A DNA stretch of 64,000 bases. Source: Brasenia schreberi. Taxonomy: Eukaryota > Streptophyta > Magnoliopsida > Nymphaeales > Cabombaceae. Shown here piece after piece: positions 35,146 through 50,299 of the stretch. Every line of letters begins with the position of its first letter. Position 1 is the stretch's first letter. The stretch is from the NCBI GenBank assembly GCA_036023115.1, contig JAYKKT010000048.1, forward strand, positions 5,542,001-5,606,000. The letters are read 5' to 3'. The position numbers and the translations under genes were made by a program. The notes under the pieces were generated by a model. The model saw nothing but the letters and a program-made list of their open reading frames with translations. It was not told the origin of the DNA and ran no database searches.

Positions 35146-36400
35146 TGTATAAATGACATTAGTATTGAATGATATTTTGTTCTTCATTCTTCACCCTCAA
35201 TATAATCAAGCAAATGCATAATTGAATACAATTGGATTAAAATAATGAGTTTATTTAAATAAAAAAATAATTATATTTACAAAATATAAAGAACATCTAA
35301 TCATCGTCCTTAATATCACATATAGTGGCATCTTTTGGTCCTCTCATATGTACATCTCAATATATGTATGAAGTGCTTAATCCCAATTCTTGACACTTTT
35401 ATGTGAGTATCATTACCAAAATAGAAAGATAGGAAGTATCGGAGAGCCATGAATAATGTGTATCTCTGCAAAAAAGTAAAATACAAGAGAAGATTAGTTC
35501 CAAATTGGATATACTAAATACTTAAATAACATCTATGTATTACAAAGATACTATCATTGCTGCTATAAAATGTCATGCTCATTAATGGTAGCAAATATAC
35601 CATGCATACCTCACAAATGCTTACCATCCAACACTAATGATAGAAATATCCTCAACCCCCTCGTAGAGAGGAGTACCAATGTTATGCTCTATTGAATGGT
35701 GATGACCGAACCCATGTATGACAAGAACATCCAATAATTAGTAGGTCGGGGTCCATCCTTCTTGTATGCAATATGACGAATAGTAACATCAACACATCAA
35801 TACTATCCTCCTTCATGAAAACTCATGAGTATAGGTCATGCATACCAGTCACTTTATTTAAGCACTCTTTGTGAGCTTCACATCATCAATTTTTCCCATC
35901 CCAAAAGTTCATCAATGACTTGATAAACATAATTTTCATCTCCAACAATATTCATTCAACCATTCACAAATATGCCTATAAAACATCGTATCACCGTCTC
36001 ATATAACAATTCAAAGTCTAGTCATCTCGAAGTGTTCTTCTCAATAAGAGACCCAATACGAGAACCATGGAAGTCAACATTTGAAAGAGGATTACAACTC
36101 CTTGGTGAGGAACCACCCATTCTGTAGAGGTCTCATATCCTTGATCACGTCTATGCCTTCCTTCTCGAGAGACATTTCTGTCTGCATGCTCCCAAGCTAA
36201 CAAATCTTGCTTTGTAGATATATTACATGGTCTCCCTTTAGGATGAGACATCTAAGTATCCTTCTAAGATAGCAAGAAATTCATTATATACTAAGCTATA
36301 ATTTACTATTCCCTTAAGGTATTATAATACTTATCAAATAGCTTATCAACGGTCTTTACTTGGATTGGTTATGTATCAACTTATCCGATCTACTACATAG
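34620..36400. other. no gene assigned; one minus-strand open frame
   Basis: AT-rich, with a TA microsatellite at 35112-35151. A minus-strand frame, 36251-36018 (77 residues), starts MSHPKGRPCNISTKQDLLAW and is basic. Broken frames continue below it to about 35300 (minus). It looks like the N-terminal end of a decayed transposon protein, but I do not recognise the family. Confidence 0.35.
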
Positions 36401-36419
36401 TACATGTCATTGCATAAAG

Positions 36420-38120
36420 TAAGTAACCAATTACTTTGGCATATTCTAGTTGTGCAGTTGGGCATCCTATATTTGATACTAATTTAGCATTATGATCAAA
36501 AGAAAGAGAGACAAGTGCATAGTCAAAAGCATTAAACTTCTTAATATTTTTTCGATATAATACAAATCTTAGGATATCTCATTCTTTGGTTATTGTAATC
36601 CCTAAAATAACATTAGCTACTCTCATATCTGTCATGTTCAAATTATTACATAATATCTTCTTTAGCATTTTAAAACTCATTTAAATCAGTACCAAATAAA
36701 AGCATATTATCCACATATAAGCAAATTAATACACCTTTGCTACCATAAAATTTACTATACACACATTTGTTTGATTCGTTAATTTAACAACCATATGCAA
36801 TAATTACTTGATCAAATCTTTGATGTTATTACTTAAGAAATTGCTTTAAATGATAAAAGGATTTGACTAACTTGCAAATTTTATATTCTTGCACATGTGC
36901 AACAAACCCTTTGGGTTGCTCCGTGTAGACTCCTCGTCTAATTCATAATTTCAAATGTTGTTTTATCCATTTAGTTAATTACAAACTTATAAACAAAAGT
37001 AGGTGCTAACAATACTCAAATTGTAGTAATTCTTGTTATTGATGCATATGCATCAAAGTAGTCAATCCTTTCTTTCTAATTAGCACCCTAAGCAACTAAT
37101 TTTACTTTAAAGTTTATCGTGGTTTCCTCAACTTTTTTTTTTTTTGAAAATCCAATATATATTGCTTTAGATTTGGGAGGGAGGTCCACTAATTTAATTT
37201 TATTTGTCATTATTGAGTTCATCTTATCTAAAATAGCTTCTTTTTAAAAAGTTGAAAGATTCTTTCTAAAATATCTGGAGATCACATTCATAAAACTTGT
37301 TCATTTTCTTTTGTGAATGATGTAATGAGACTTGTTTTTGCATGGAGTCAATCCATCTGTACCAATACCTTTAACTATGTCACCCTCGGTTGTTACTGTT
37401 ACAAGGTGCTACCGTAAACCGAAACTCTTTTCCTTCTTCGACCTTTTGAGATATCGGCATTCACTCTTATTGGTCTAAGTTTTCAATATATAGCAATTTC
37501 TTTTTCTTATTCTTTTTACCCTTACCGTTGTGCTTATGGGATTTGTTAAATTCTTGTGTTCTATTTTTTTGAATTTTCTACACTTACTTTCCTTTATTAC
37601 ATGAACATTCTCTTGAGTAATTATTTATTTTAAAATATCACATCCCCAACCCCTACTTACCACTCCCACCCCCAACTCTTTCTTACCTTCATCAAGTAAG
37701 GTGTTGGGGTTCAATACAATTTCTATTCTCATTAGAAGTCCTTTAACACCCTACTGCTCAACACCACTTCCCTAACTCCTCGGCCCAGACTACCAAACCC
37801 TAATATAGAAGTCCTTCCTTTTGATATTCTTTGTCAAGAGAGATATCTTTCATATTGTGTTTAAAAGTATTTTGGAAATCTTTCTTATAAGGAAGAGTCT
37901 TGTCTATTATCAAGGAAATGGTGATCACATTGCCTATGTGTTGTTTAATATTGTTTAACATTCATTCAAGTTCATGTAATTGTTACATGATGGATATATT
38001 ATCGATCATTTTATCACTATTAAATTTACTAAAAAGGAACCTTTTAATTGTTGCATCTTCTGTCATGTACCTTGCTTCCAACTTATCCCAAAAGTCCTTA
38101 ACACCTTTTACCAAAAGACA
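36420..38120 (-). pseudogene. Copia gag-pol remnant, integrase missing
   Basis: Read on the minus strand: gag at 38120-37780 (FWDKLEARYMTEDATIKRFL, then KMIDNISIM), a decayed zinc knuckle region at 37530-37440, a linker at 37300-37140, then RT at 36940-36560 with EQPKGFVAHVQEYKICKLVK, YHLKQ and LYVDNMLLFGTDL (YVDD changed to YVDN). The integrase between knuckle and linker is absent, so there is a large internal deletion. The 74-codon plus-strand frame at 37900-38124 is antisense to the gag. Confidence 0.7.
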
Positions 38121-38481
38121 CTAGCCCATCGTTAGTATCCTTTCACAAAACATTGCTTATTTTGAAAATATTTTCATAATTTTAAATGCACACTTGGACC
38201 TACAAACGGATTTTGACTGATAAGTAGCTTGTTTATTGTGACTCAACCAAACACAAGTGGGCTCGTTAAGCTGTATGAGCAGAACGTAAACAAAGATAGG
38301 CACAAACAGGTTAGCATTAGCCTTGTAAGTATCCAGGACTTGTATTGAGCTTACTTTTAGACAAAAATCAACTTCTTACAAAGTTTTACGTAAAAACATT
38401 TTTTTGTTTATTTCATAAGCAGCTCGTGTTTCATTCATACTCCATTCAACCCACACAAGATAATGAGAAATAAACAGCTCT

Positions 38482-38904
<423 letters not shown>

Positions 38905-39268
38905 GATTGTTGGTCGCCTTCTTGACGACCCATTAGTGGTCACCATATAGAACTGTAGTCTAGAAAAGCAAGAAATGAATTACGCATAAAACTCATCTTC
39001 TTAAAAGCATCGCCTGTCCTTTCATGTGCCAAACGGTACCTCTTAAAGACAAGCCACCGTCAAAATCGTTCCGTATTTCTCTCTTGTTACTTGTAGTTCC
39101 AAACGACCAACAACACGCAATAATTTCGTCTGCATCAACTTTGTGGAGAACGCCAGTTTTCTCTTAGTATGTACGCCCCCAGGAATTGAACTAACGCGTA
39201 CAATCACATGAATTGAACAGCCCAACCAGGTACTAGAAAACTGGTATTCTCTACAAGTTAATGCAGAG
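38905..39268 (-). repeat. dispersed repeat with hairpin and pol III-like boxes (copy 1)
   Basis: About 364 bp, matching 50300-50689 in the same orientation with long identical blocks such as CAAACGACCAACAACACGCA and AAGCAAGAAATGAATTAC. On the minus strand an AGTTCAATTCCTGG word resembles the tRNA B box (GGTTCGANTCC), preceded by a weak A-box-like word (ACCTGGTTGGGC). Two inverted arms, 39130-39162 and 39235-39266, enclose those boxes; by eye all but about four or five of 32 positions pair. A tRNA-derived SINE is one reading. A foldback element is another. Confidence 0.55.
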
Positions 39269-40720
39269 GAATATATATATATATATATACACACAAATAA
39301 GAAGCTTGATATATTTTATCAACATTACTTCCTAACATATCCAAACAAATCTAAACACAAAAAAATATATTTAGATTTGTTGCTAACATTTCCAACGAGA
39401 TAACTAATATTTGAATTTTAAAAGCACATATTGTAAATGCATTTAATTCAAAGTAACTTTGTTGCTAATATATACCATCCACTATATATGTCATAATCTC
39501 AATCATCCATCTTTGTTATATAGTATATGCTAGCATACATAGTTGCTAACATATTCAAATAAATCTCAATCATCAACCTTTAGTTGATGAATAGTTAGAA
39601 TTTGATAGAGATTCATATTTAAAAAGTATTTAAATATAAATAAAAAAGTATAATAGTACTTTTCATATTTTTAATTCAAATCTCCACTATTGATCATGCA
39701 GATCAAACAGTAGGAATGGTTAAATGGATTTAAGCATTGATCAATGTGTGCATTTACCACATTCTCTTTTTCGATATATATAAGTATACATATATATATA
39801 TATATATATACATATATATAACATTATATGTATATATATCTGAGGATTTGATTGCCTTGCACATTTACCCCATGGCACAGCAGACAACACCATACACTTG
39901 CCCATACTCTCTCTGTTCGTTCCTTGTGAATGCATAACCCGACCTTTTACTCCTTATGGTTGTGGGTCAAAATCTACTTTCCAACCGAAAGGTTTTCAAC
40001 ATGATTCACCCAATCGAATAAATCTGAGGGCTAGAAGAGATCATGAATTGGAGAAAAGGATGGAAATAATATAAAATTGAATAAGAATCATAGCAAATAG
40101 GACCAAGTCGTAACATAGCAGCCGACCAGCGTCACACCCGTTTTCTACAAATTAGGACTTATTTTGGCTACACCAATGCTGTAAAAGAGGGAGATAAGGT
40201 CCCCAAAAGGAAAACAAAATATAATCTTGTATCTTTTTACAGTCAAGTGCTAGGTGACACGATGAGGCTCAATCACGACTACGAAATGAGTGGTTTTAGT
40301 TTTTGTTATTCATCAAAATGTTTATCCTATATGGTAACAAAGATTTAGAGAAATAACTAAAAAGCAAAAAAGAAAGTATGAGAACCGATATATATATTAG
40401 ATAGATCATGACCACTACTACGGCCTTTCACTCATGTTTATCATTATTTTTTGTGAGCATGAGTATGATAATATTATTTTTTATTCTTTTTAAAAATTAT
40501 TAAAAAATTTAAATTATACTAATACTACTAAAAATAATAAGTGAATATGAGTGGACATATCAGAAGTGGGCAGAATCAGTTTTTTCCTCTCTCTATATAG
40601 GATTAATGTATGATGATATTTATTTTATCTATGCTAATACTGCAAGATAATTTAATAGAAAACCATATCACCTAGGTGGTATGTATATCTATTAATCAAT
40701 ATATGTAATATCTTATCATG
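39269..40720. other. AT-rich stretch, TA microsatellites, no gene
   Basis: TA runs at 39272-39289 and 39788-39811. 39300-39720 has several TTGCTAACAT.T.CAA words about 120-170 bp apart, probably a decayed repeat. No coding sequence is seen. Confidence 0.5.
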
Positions 40721-41046
40721 ATATTTGTAACATTGCCCCCTTTCAAAAAAAGGAAAATATCAATTGCACTTCTTTATTTAATAAATTTGCTTGACTGAAT
40801 TTCGGTTTTCCCTTGACATCAATCATGTCAAGTAATCAATAAGTGAATCAAGATTCACTTTGACTTTTTCAACCGGTTCCGCTTCTTCAATTACTTAGAG
40901 GTAAAGTACCTTTCTCAATATTGAATGCAACACACCTACCAACCAGATGAGTACAATTTTCTTCTTTACACAGACTTCATTTACCTGCGGATTGGGCAAC
41001 GTGGTTATTTCCAAACATTTCCTGCACTATTTCTCAATGCATCAAC

Positions 41047-41054
41047 TATATATA
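41047..41054 (+). promoter_or_regulatory. TATA box of the DUF538 gene
   Basis: TATATATA lies 63 bases before the chosen ATG. A start about 30 bases downstream gives a leader of roughly 35-40 bases. The upstream in-frame ATG at 40925 would lie before this promoter. Confidence 0.6.
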
Positions 41055-41116
41055 CGGCCACTTTCCTTTGCCAAAGCCACCATCTTTCCGTAAGCCCCTT
41101 TTCTTCTATCAGGAAA

Positions 41117-41557
41117 ATGTCTTCGATCGTCATGGATGAAGACCGAAAGGCCAAGGCAGAAATCTATTACGGAGACGCTATGTGCAGGATGAAGGCTCAA
41201 GAATTGCTCAAAGAGATGGAGTTGCCGAACGGACTCCTTCCCTTGGAGGACTTCACTGAGGTTGGGATCATAAGAGAGACGGGTTACGTTTGGTTGAAGC
41301 AGAAGCAGAAGAAGGAGCACTATTTCAAGAAGATCGGAAAGATGGTGTCCTACGCGACGGAGGTCACAGCCTACGCAGAGAAGGGAAGGTTCAAGAAGAT
41401 GACTGGTGTGAAGAGCAAGGAGCTGTTGATCTGGGTCAACCTCACCGAGATGTATGTGGACGGTCAGAATCCGAATCCCGCCGGAAAGATCACCTTCATC
41501 GGCCCCGGAGGCATTGGCCGGAGCTTTCCCGTGTCTGCCTTCCAGATTGAGGAATAG
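41117..41557 (+). CDS. DUF538 family protein, SVB-like
   Basis: A single-exon gene of 146 residues, intact, much richer in GC than its surroundings. It belongs to the plant-specific DUF538 family. Motifs: CRMKAQELLKEMELPNGLLP (start of the domain, about residues 22-41), VGIIRETGYVWLKQKQKKEH, VSYATEVTAY, KKMTGVKSKELLIWV and the C-terminal end SFPVSAFQIEE. The pattern NGLLPL..EVG..RETG.VWLKQ and the lack of a signal peptide resemble Arabidopsis SVB, which affects trichome growth; other family members have a signal peptide. The biochemical role is unsettled: lipid or chlorophyll-related binding has been proposed. I chose ATG 41117 because the TATA box at 41047 excludes the in-frame ATG at 40925 and because family members start near here. 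Long GA repeats follow at 41831. Confidence 0.93.
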   Translation: MSSIVMDEDRKAKAEIYYGDAMCRMKAQELLKEMELPNGLLPLEDFTEVGIIRETGYVWLKQKQKKEHYFKKIGKMVSYATEVTAYAEKGRFKKMTGVKSKELLIWVNLTEMYVDGQNPNPAGKITFIGPGGIGRSFPVSAFQIEE

Positions 41558-41829
41558 GTGATGATTTTCATCGATAATTATGGGCGTTATCTATTTAGTA
41601 GTGCCTAGATTGCTTAGATATGCAAGATATATGATGATTAAAACCATGTTGAGGAAGTTATCACCATTAGAGATGAGAAGATGAAGCATTCCTCTTTTAA
41701 TTTCTTTTCTTTTGTCATTGTTGGTGTTTTAATTTGATAATGATTTACTGCTAGAATGGATGCTTCTTTGTGTTTTAATGGTTAACATAGTGCCCCTCCA
41801 ACCGAAATGTTTGTTCTATTTTCGGTCAT

Positions 41830-43537
<1,708 letters not shown>

Positions 43538-44385
43538 TGTTAGATTTAATGTTAATTAAGTTAGCCCATGTGCATTAATAACATTTAGTTCATATTGATA
43601 TCTCAAATACTCAATTAATGCATTATTAATGAAAAATTCTAAAGTACAAAAGGTCACATGTAAGAGACTTATGCAAGTGATACCAAGAAGAAACAAAGTT
43701 TAGTCTCATACGGAAGAATAAGACAAACCCAAATATCCTTTTATATAGTTGGTAGCTCATGAATTTTAGTTCAAAAAGTTTGGGGAGAACATATTAGACT
43801 ATACACGTGTGCGTCGGGCTAGAGTTTGGATTTGAGAATTGTCTTTGGTTTATCTTTTTACTATAAAATCTTTTGATTTAACGGTTAATAATGCTTACAT
43901 GGGAACAACTATGGGATGAAGAGGTGTATCGTTTGGATCAGATTCACAATCCGTAATCCAAGACGCAGTCTACAAATATGTGATTACGACTTCCTAATAA
44001 GTACATTTTGCGTTAACACTCTCTCTGCTCTCCTCTACCCATGGTATTCCCTATTATGTAACTCCCTCTAATTATAGGCGATTGAGACGTGATCGAGGTT
44101 GACTTGAAGTAAGGTATGTGTCATTCGAGTTGTGTATGTGTTTTTATATTGGGCGGAAAGCGTAGGTACCCATATATATTTATAGTGGGACATTGATTTC
44201 CTTAAGACAAGTCCGCAAAGGAGACTCTCACAGATAAGTTCTTTTTTTATTACTTCTTTTGTTTTAATTTTTCGTACGGTTTGTTTATGGCATACTTTGG
44301 ATTCACGAGTGTTGTTATATGGGGTATGTTTATATTTGTTACATATTGGTTTATTATGCATATATTTCTATGAATTTTGTCATAG
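43538..44385 (+). repeat. 5' LTR of the Copia element
   Basis: It starts TGTTAGATTTAATG and aligns along its length with 48735-49616. The end is placed by comparison (TTTTGTCATA versus TTTTGCCAACA). A frame covering its end on the minus strand is not a gene. Confidence 0.7.
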
Positions 44386-44630
44386 TAAACATGTCTATAA
44401 CTACTACCCTCTGACCTAAGGTCAACTTGACCTTGATGTTGGAAAACTTTATTGGTCTCCATTTTAAACACTAAAAGCAACGTATGAAAATTTGGTTAAT
44501 CATGTTAGGGTTGTATTTGTATATCAAGTCTGATTGTCCCTAAGTCGATGATACTGACCCTAAAAGTTCAGATAAAATTGTCAAGTGGAAGGAGAAGGAT
44601 ACCTTATTTTGATGTTGTATTTTATTAGCA

Positions 44631-45240
44631 TTGTCAAATGTTTTATTCAACGTATATAGTTATTCTCCTTCCATGATAACGAAAGATCTATTGGCTACCT
44701 TGGATAAAAAATACAATACTGAAGAGCTCAATCTTAAAAAATATTTCGTGACTAAGTTTTTTAAGTATCAAATGGTAAAGGAGAAATCTATAATCGAACA
44801 TGCCCATGAGTTAACTTTTTATACCATGATCTGAAGGAAGACGAGATGAAGCTTTCTGAAAAGTGTATTGTTATATCTATTATTGAGAAATTTTCTAAGT
44901 CTTCAGAGGGTAGACATAGCAATAGATGAAGAACATAGAAATTAGAAACCCGTTATAACTGTAGATAGTATCCTTAGGGTTAACCTAACGATTGAAAGAA
45001 AACAACGTAATGACCCTAAAGAAAAATAGACAAAACATAAACAAAAGGACAAGATTCAAAAGAAACCCAAGAACAAACCATACTGACTTTGTAGTAAGGT
45101 TGGACATTGGGCAAGGGATTGTCTCTCAAATAAAGTCAAGAAACATGCGATTACTAAAAGAGTTATGGTCAACATGGTGATAACCATTATGCTTACTAGT
45201 TGTGGGTATCTATCCCTTAAACCCCATATCCTTTCTATTT
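44631..45240 (+). pseudogene. Copia gag remnant
   Basis: The open frame 44631-44834 has the capsid pattern (LLATLDKKYNTEELNLKKYF, then KSIIEHAHEL). It stops before the DL-KEDEMKL-like continuation. A second piece near 45080-45130 holds a broken zinc knuckle (CSKVGHWARDC, first Cys lost by a frame change). No protease follows. Confidence 0.7.
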
Positions 45241-45649
45241 ATCAGCCACAATACTAAATTGTAGTCACAGGCTAATGTGGATGTTTGTGCTGACTAATCT
45301 CTTTTTGTGTCTTAAGAGATCATTTGTCAGTTGAAATCAAGGGCGAAGGGTGTGTGGACTTGAAGTTTCCTTAAGAAAATATTCTAACTCTTAAGAGAGT
45401 TAGACATATTCTAAGGATTCGCCGTAATATTCGCAGTGATCTTGTTTTAGTTAGAGAAGAATTATTGTTAGATTTTAAATATAATAAAGTTATCATTACA
45501 CGACTTAGTACAAGGTGTTTATTTGAGAAACTCTATTTATGTTACGTAGAGGATTTGTTTAAAATTAATATAGAACCAATTATTGATTCTTGTATAAATT
45601 TTAAATGATAATAAATCTTTTACTTTTGCTTCATCTTTTTTTCCTATGT

Positions 45650-48164
45650 ACAATATTGAATCATCTGATGTATGACATGGTAGGTTTGGCCACATAAACT
45701 TTGATTCTATGAAAAGAATGATGAACTTAAACTTATCTCTAAGACTGTTATAGTTAGAAAACACAAATGTGGTATATGTATAAGTGAAGCAATCTAGGAA
45801 ACCTTTTCATTAGGTTAAAAGCAAATCAAAGATTTTGGATTTGGTCCACACTGATATTTATGAATTCAGTAAAATAACTACAAGAGATAATAAAAGATAT
45901 TTTATCATGCTCATTAATGATTGCAGTAAATATTATTATATTTATTTGCTTAAAAGTAAAGATGAAGCTTTAGAAAAGTTTCAAATATTTAGAAATGAAA
46001 CATAAACTTAAACAACTAAGGTACTTAAACAATTAATGTCTAATAGGGAAGGAAAGTATACCTCAAACATTTTTCAAGTATATTGTCAAAACAACAGTAT
46101 TGTTCATGAGGTTATTACTTCGTACTCTCATCAGGCTAATGGGATAGCTGAACGAAAGAATATAATCTTATGTGATGTGGTTAATATTTTACTTCAAAGT
46201 TCTTAGTACCTACCTATATGTGAGGGAAGCTTTTAATATAACTTACCATGTTCTAAATAGAGTTCTCATCAGTATTAGAAAAGTAGTCAATTTGAACTTT
46301 AGAAGGGTCGAAAGACTAGTCTCAAATATTTCAAAGTGTAAAATTGTCTTATGAAAGTACTCATCCCTAAACAAAAGAGAGAAATTATGACCTAAAACAA
46401 TGGATACTATATTCCTACGTTATGTGTAGGCAAGTTATGAGTATAAATTTTTGGTTATTAGATATGATATTTTTGGCATAAATGTTAACACATAGTTGAG
46501 CTTCGTGATGCTACATTCTTTGAAAATATATTTTTTATGAAAACTGGAGTTCTCCAAAATGTATCTTCTACATATTCTAACCCTACTGTTGGTTTTATCC
46601 CTGATCATATGGAAATGATGACAAATATGAGAGTGATCTTGATTGTGTTGTTTTCAGATTAAATGACTTTCAGGAAATAACCGAACAAAGGAGAAGTAAA
46701 TGAATTAGGATATAAAAGGATTTTGGAAGTGACTTTGTTACTTTCAATATCGAGGATGATCCTATGACCTTCCAATAGGCTATGATCTCATCGAGGTTAA
46801 GTTTTGAAAGGAACCATTAACAATGAAATATAACCAATTCTCTCCAATGGTACTTGAGAATTTATAGATTTGCTTTCTAATTGTTCTATTATAGGTTGAA
46901 AGTAAATTTTTAAGAAGAAACTGAATGCAGACGAAACAATCAACAAGTATAAGGTCAGGTTAGTTGCTAAGGAATACAAACAAAGGTTTGGGTGCTTATA
47001 ACAGTTGCATCTCTATAACCTTACAATCTATCAGATGAAAGTGAAGACTGCTTTCCTGCATAGTGATATCCATGAGAAAATTTATATGGATTAGCCAAAA
47101 GTATTTATGACTCGTGGGAATAAGTCTAAGGTGTTTAAGCTTGTTAAATCATAATATAGTTTGAAACAAGCACCTAAACAACAATATGAAAAGTTTGATT
47201 ATCTGATATCATCTTTTGGCTTCATTTCTAATTATTATGATAAGTGTGCTACTGCAAGTCGATAAATAATAAGTGTTATTATGATACATAGATGATATAC
47301 TATTGTTTGATTGTGATATGAGAATAGTAAATGAGATTAAGTCATTCTTATGTTAGGTCTTAAAATCAAAGGTCTACTAATGGTATAGTAATTTCTCAAT
47401 CTCACTATGTTAAAAATGTTTTAAAAAGATTTGAATATACAAACTGTTGATCTATTAAGACCACATATGATTTTATTATGAGATTATCGGTAGTTTGATG
47501 TATCTAACTAACTGTACACAACTAAATATTGCATTTGCTCTATGTAAGTTGAGTAAATCCATCAGTTGTCCAGATAAAACCCATTGGTAAGCTCTACATA
47601 AAATACATCGCTATGTGAAGGGAATGATTTCCCTTCGACTATATTATGGTAAACATTCTTATCCTCTTCAAAGATTTAGTGATGTTAGTTGTATAACAAA
47701 GAACTCTAGGAGTAATGGGTCACTGGATATGTATTTCTTGTGGGTGGTAGCGCTGTCACCTGAAAATCTAATAAACAAACTATTTTGCTTCGTTCTACCT
47801 TTGAGGTAGAACTATATGTTTTGGATGAGACTGGATTGGAAGTTGAATGGCTTAAGAGACTTATTCTAGTTTACCTATGGTAAAGAAGCAACTTCCTACA
47901 ATTTCAATATATTATGATAGTATGACTACAATTGCTAAGTTCAGTAGTTCTAAGTATAACAAAAAGCAACGTAAACACATCCATGTCAAACTAAAGTTTG
48001 TAAGGGCTTTGGTGTCTGATGGGATCATGGCTATAGATTTTGTTGGATCCAAAGATAATACAATTGATCCTTTGACTAAGGGTCTATCAATAGCATTAGT
48101 TGAGAAATCCAAGTTGGAGATGGGACTAAAACTCATGATTTATTTACAAACAGTAGCAATCTAA
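45650..48164 (+). pseudogene. Copia pol remnant
   Basis: Pieces in order: GAG pre-integrase (GRFGHINFDSMKRM, 45680); integrase with LVHTDIYEFSKITTRDNKRY (45840) and a degraded SNREGKY; SYSHQANGIAERKNI (46118-46162); RT fragments near 46940-47350 with scrambled frames; and an open frame, 47877-48164, with the end of RNase H (TISIYYDSMTTIAKFSS, KQRKHIHVKLKFV, SKDNTIDPLTKGLS). About twenty stops or frameshifts interrupt it. Confidence 0.75.
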
Positions 48165-48235
48165 CCTAAATGAGTTAAAATCCCACGAAATAGGTTCAAT
48201 GTGGTAGTAACAAGCTTTTGGGTGAATAGGATGAC

Positions 48236-48305
48236 ACCTTGTACTATGTGATACGTTTTAGTATCTTTGTACCTTGTACTATGTGATACGTTTTAGTATC
48301 TTTGT
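48236..48305. repeat. perfect 35-bp tandem duplication
   Basis: A 35-bp unit beginning ACCTTGTACTATGTGATACG occurs twice without a mismatch (48236-48270, 48271-48305), between the pol end and the 3' LTR. Confidence 0.95.
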
Positions 48306-48734
48306 GTCTGTACTCTGTAAACCAAAAGTTTCATGACTGTAAGTTTAGCAAGAGATTATTTTATGAATGAGATCAAGTTCTAAGATATGATGCTAGTATT
48401 ATATCCTTGGAGATACCCAACTAAGTGATTGACATTGTGTGACCATAATAGGAGAATTGGGTTGTTTACTCAAAATCAATAATGATATAGGATATGGATG
48501 CATGGGCATTAGTGTATCACCTCTAAAGGTCACACCATAGCCTTTTATTATGTTGTTATAAATAAACACCTTTACACCTAAGGTTCATGTTAGAAATATA
48601 TGTTTACCTACTTCCTGTAAGGGTAATATTTGATAACTCAAGTAACGGTTCAAACTAGAAGGTATCATTAATGAAAACATAATATAGTGGTTGGTTTGGG
48701 ATGACACTTTTACACTTAAGGACTTTGTGGATAT

Positions 48735-49616
48735 TGTTGGATTTAATGTTAATTAAGTTGAGTTTATTAAACCCATGTGTATTAATAATATTTAATTCAT
48801 GTTGATATCCCAAATATTCAATTGGAGCATCATTGATATATGTAAAAAATACTAAACTGTAAAAAGTCAAATGTGAACGACTTGTGCATGTGATGACCAA
48901 GAGAAGACAAAGTTTAGTCCCATATTGATGAATGAAACAAACCCACATGTCCTTTTATATAGTTGGTAGCTCATGAACTTTAGTTCAAAGATCTTAGGGA
49001 GGATATGTTAGATCAGACACGCGTGAGTTGGGCCAGGGCTTGGTTTGAGTTTGGGTTTGAGAATTGTTTTTGGTCACTCTTTTTGTATGAAAATCTTTTG
49101 ATCTAACGATTAAGAATGCTTACGCGGGAATGGTTATGGCACGGAGAGGTGCGTTGTTTGGATCAGATCCACGATCCATCATCTAACACGTAATCTATAA
49201 ATATATGATTATGACTCCCTAATCAGTATGTTTTGCATTAACACTCTCTCTCCTCCCGCCCCCATTCTCTGCTCCCCTCATGGTGTTCTCATTTGTACTT
49301 CCCTCTAGATATATACAATTGAGGAGTGGTAAAGGTCAACTCGAAGTCAGCTCCTTATCTTTCGAGTTGTGTATACATTTTATCCTGCGAGGAAGGCGAT
49401 CCGTATGTACTTATAGCGAAATGCTGATTTCTCTACGGTAAGTCCACAAGGGCGACTCACATAGACAAGTTATTTTGTGATTACTGGTTTTGCTTTTGTT
49501 TTCTATACAGTTTATTTATGACATACTTTGGATCTATGGGTATTGTTGTGTGAAACATGTTTATATTTGTTGCATATTAGTTTATTATGGATGTATTTCT
49601 ACATATTTTGCCAACA
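48735..49616 (+). repeat. 3' LTR of the Copia element
   Basis: It starts TGTTGGATTTAATG and ends TTTGCCAACA, with TG..CA ends. It matches 43538-44385 and, in its first 300 bases, 32325-32620. Confidence 0.75.
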
Positions 49617-50299
49617 GGTCAACCGTAGAACCAAATCTACGATTGCTTTTCCAAATGGATGGAAGGTCGTGGTGTTTAACTAGAGAATTACAACATACTC
49701 AACACTCAGTAAATACTAAACACTCAGTAAGAGGGTGAATGGCCAGGATTAGTGACACAGTTCAAGAAAGGACACCCTCACGTAACTCTGAACGGCCGAA
49801 GGAAGGGTTACACATGTGCCCTCTCAAGTTTCAACGGATCTACACTAACTGGCTCTTGTATGACAGAAAATTCAACCACTGTTCAGTGCATACTAATACA
49901 TGCCTGCTCTACGTATATAGCCTTGAGTTGACAGTGAACGGTGTTGCCTCTCATCCTTGTGTTGCTTTCTCTACGTATCTTTCAAGATCGTTCTTTTGCA
50001 CTCTTTTATGGGCACAAAGAGTTGAAGAAAATAGTCATTGATTAGCTAGGTTCTGGACTTAGTTGTGTTAATGCATGGTGAACTATTAGTTCTTTATTAT
50101 ATCCTAATTATAACGATTGCTGAGATCTTTTGCATTGGGATACTTGTTATCGCTGGTGGTGAATGCGCATAAAGATTAGAACTGCACCTTGAAGACTCAC
50201 CCGCTTTTTTGCAACTTTATTTTCAAAAGCAGCGCACCATCGATTTCAGGAGGAGCGTCTAAGTCGTCGTGATTCAAGTCAAGTATGTCATAAATTCTA
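49617..50299. other. no gene recognised
   Basis: A 100-codon frame (49739-50041) has no domain. Base composition is normal for the window. This is the right flank of the Copia element. Confidence 0.45.

Larger units (their letters stand above)
43538..49616 (+). mobile_element. Copia element with both LTRs, decayed, about 6.1 kb
   Basis: Two related LTRs (43538-44385 and 48735-49616) enclose gag, integrase, RT and RNase H remnants in Copia order on the plus strand. The LTRs share start, middle (TATATAGTTGGTAGCTCATG) and end (GTTTATTATG..T.TATTTCTA), but differ at many places, so the insertion is old. Flanking 5-bp sequences (TGATG and GGTCA) do not match, so the duplication was lost or the ends are slightly off. 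No clear primer-binding site follows the 5' LTR. Confidence 0.75.

Noticed and set aside
39180..39230. A functional tRNA gene on the minus strand
   Set aside because: Only box-like words are present; the cloverleaf arms do not form, and the same words recur in a dispersed repeat.
40925..41116. N-terminal extension of the DUF538 frame to an upstream ATG
   Set aside because: The in-frame TATA box at 41047 lies inside it, and the added residues do not resemble the family. The 146-residue form fits known members.
41290..41550. Second open frame (86 codons) on the plus strand inside the DUF538 gene
   Set aside because: It is a shadow of the GC-rich coding sequence in another frame, rich in Arg and Glu, without a domain.
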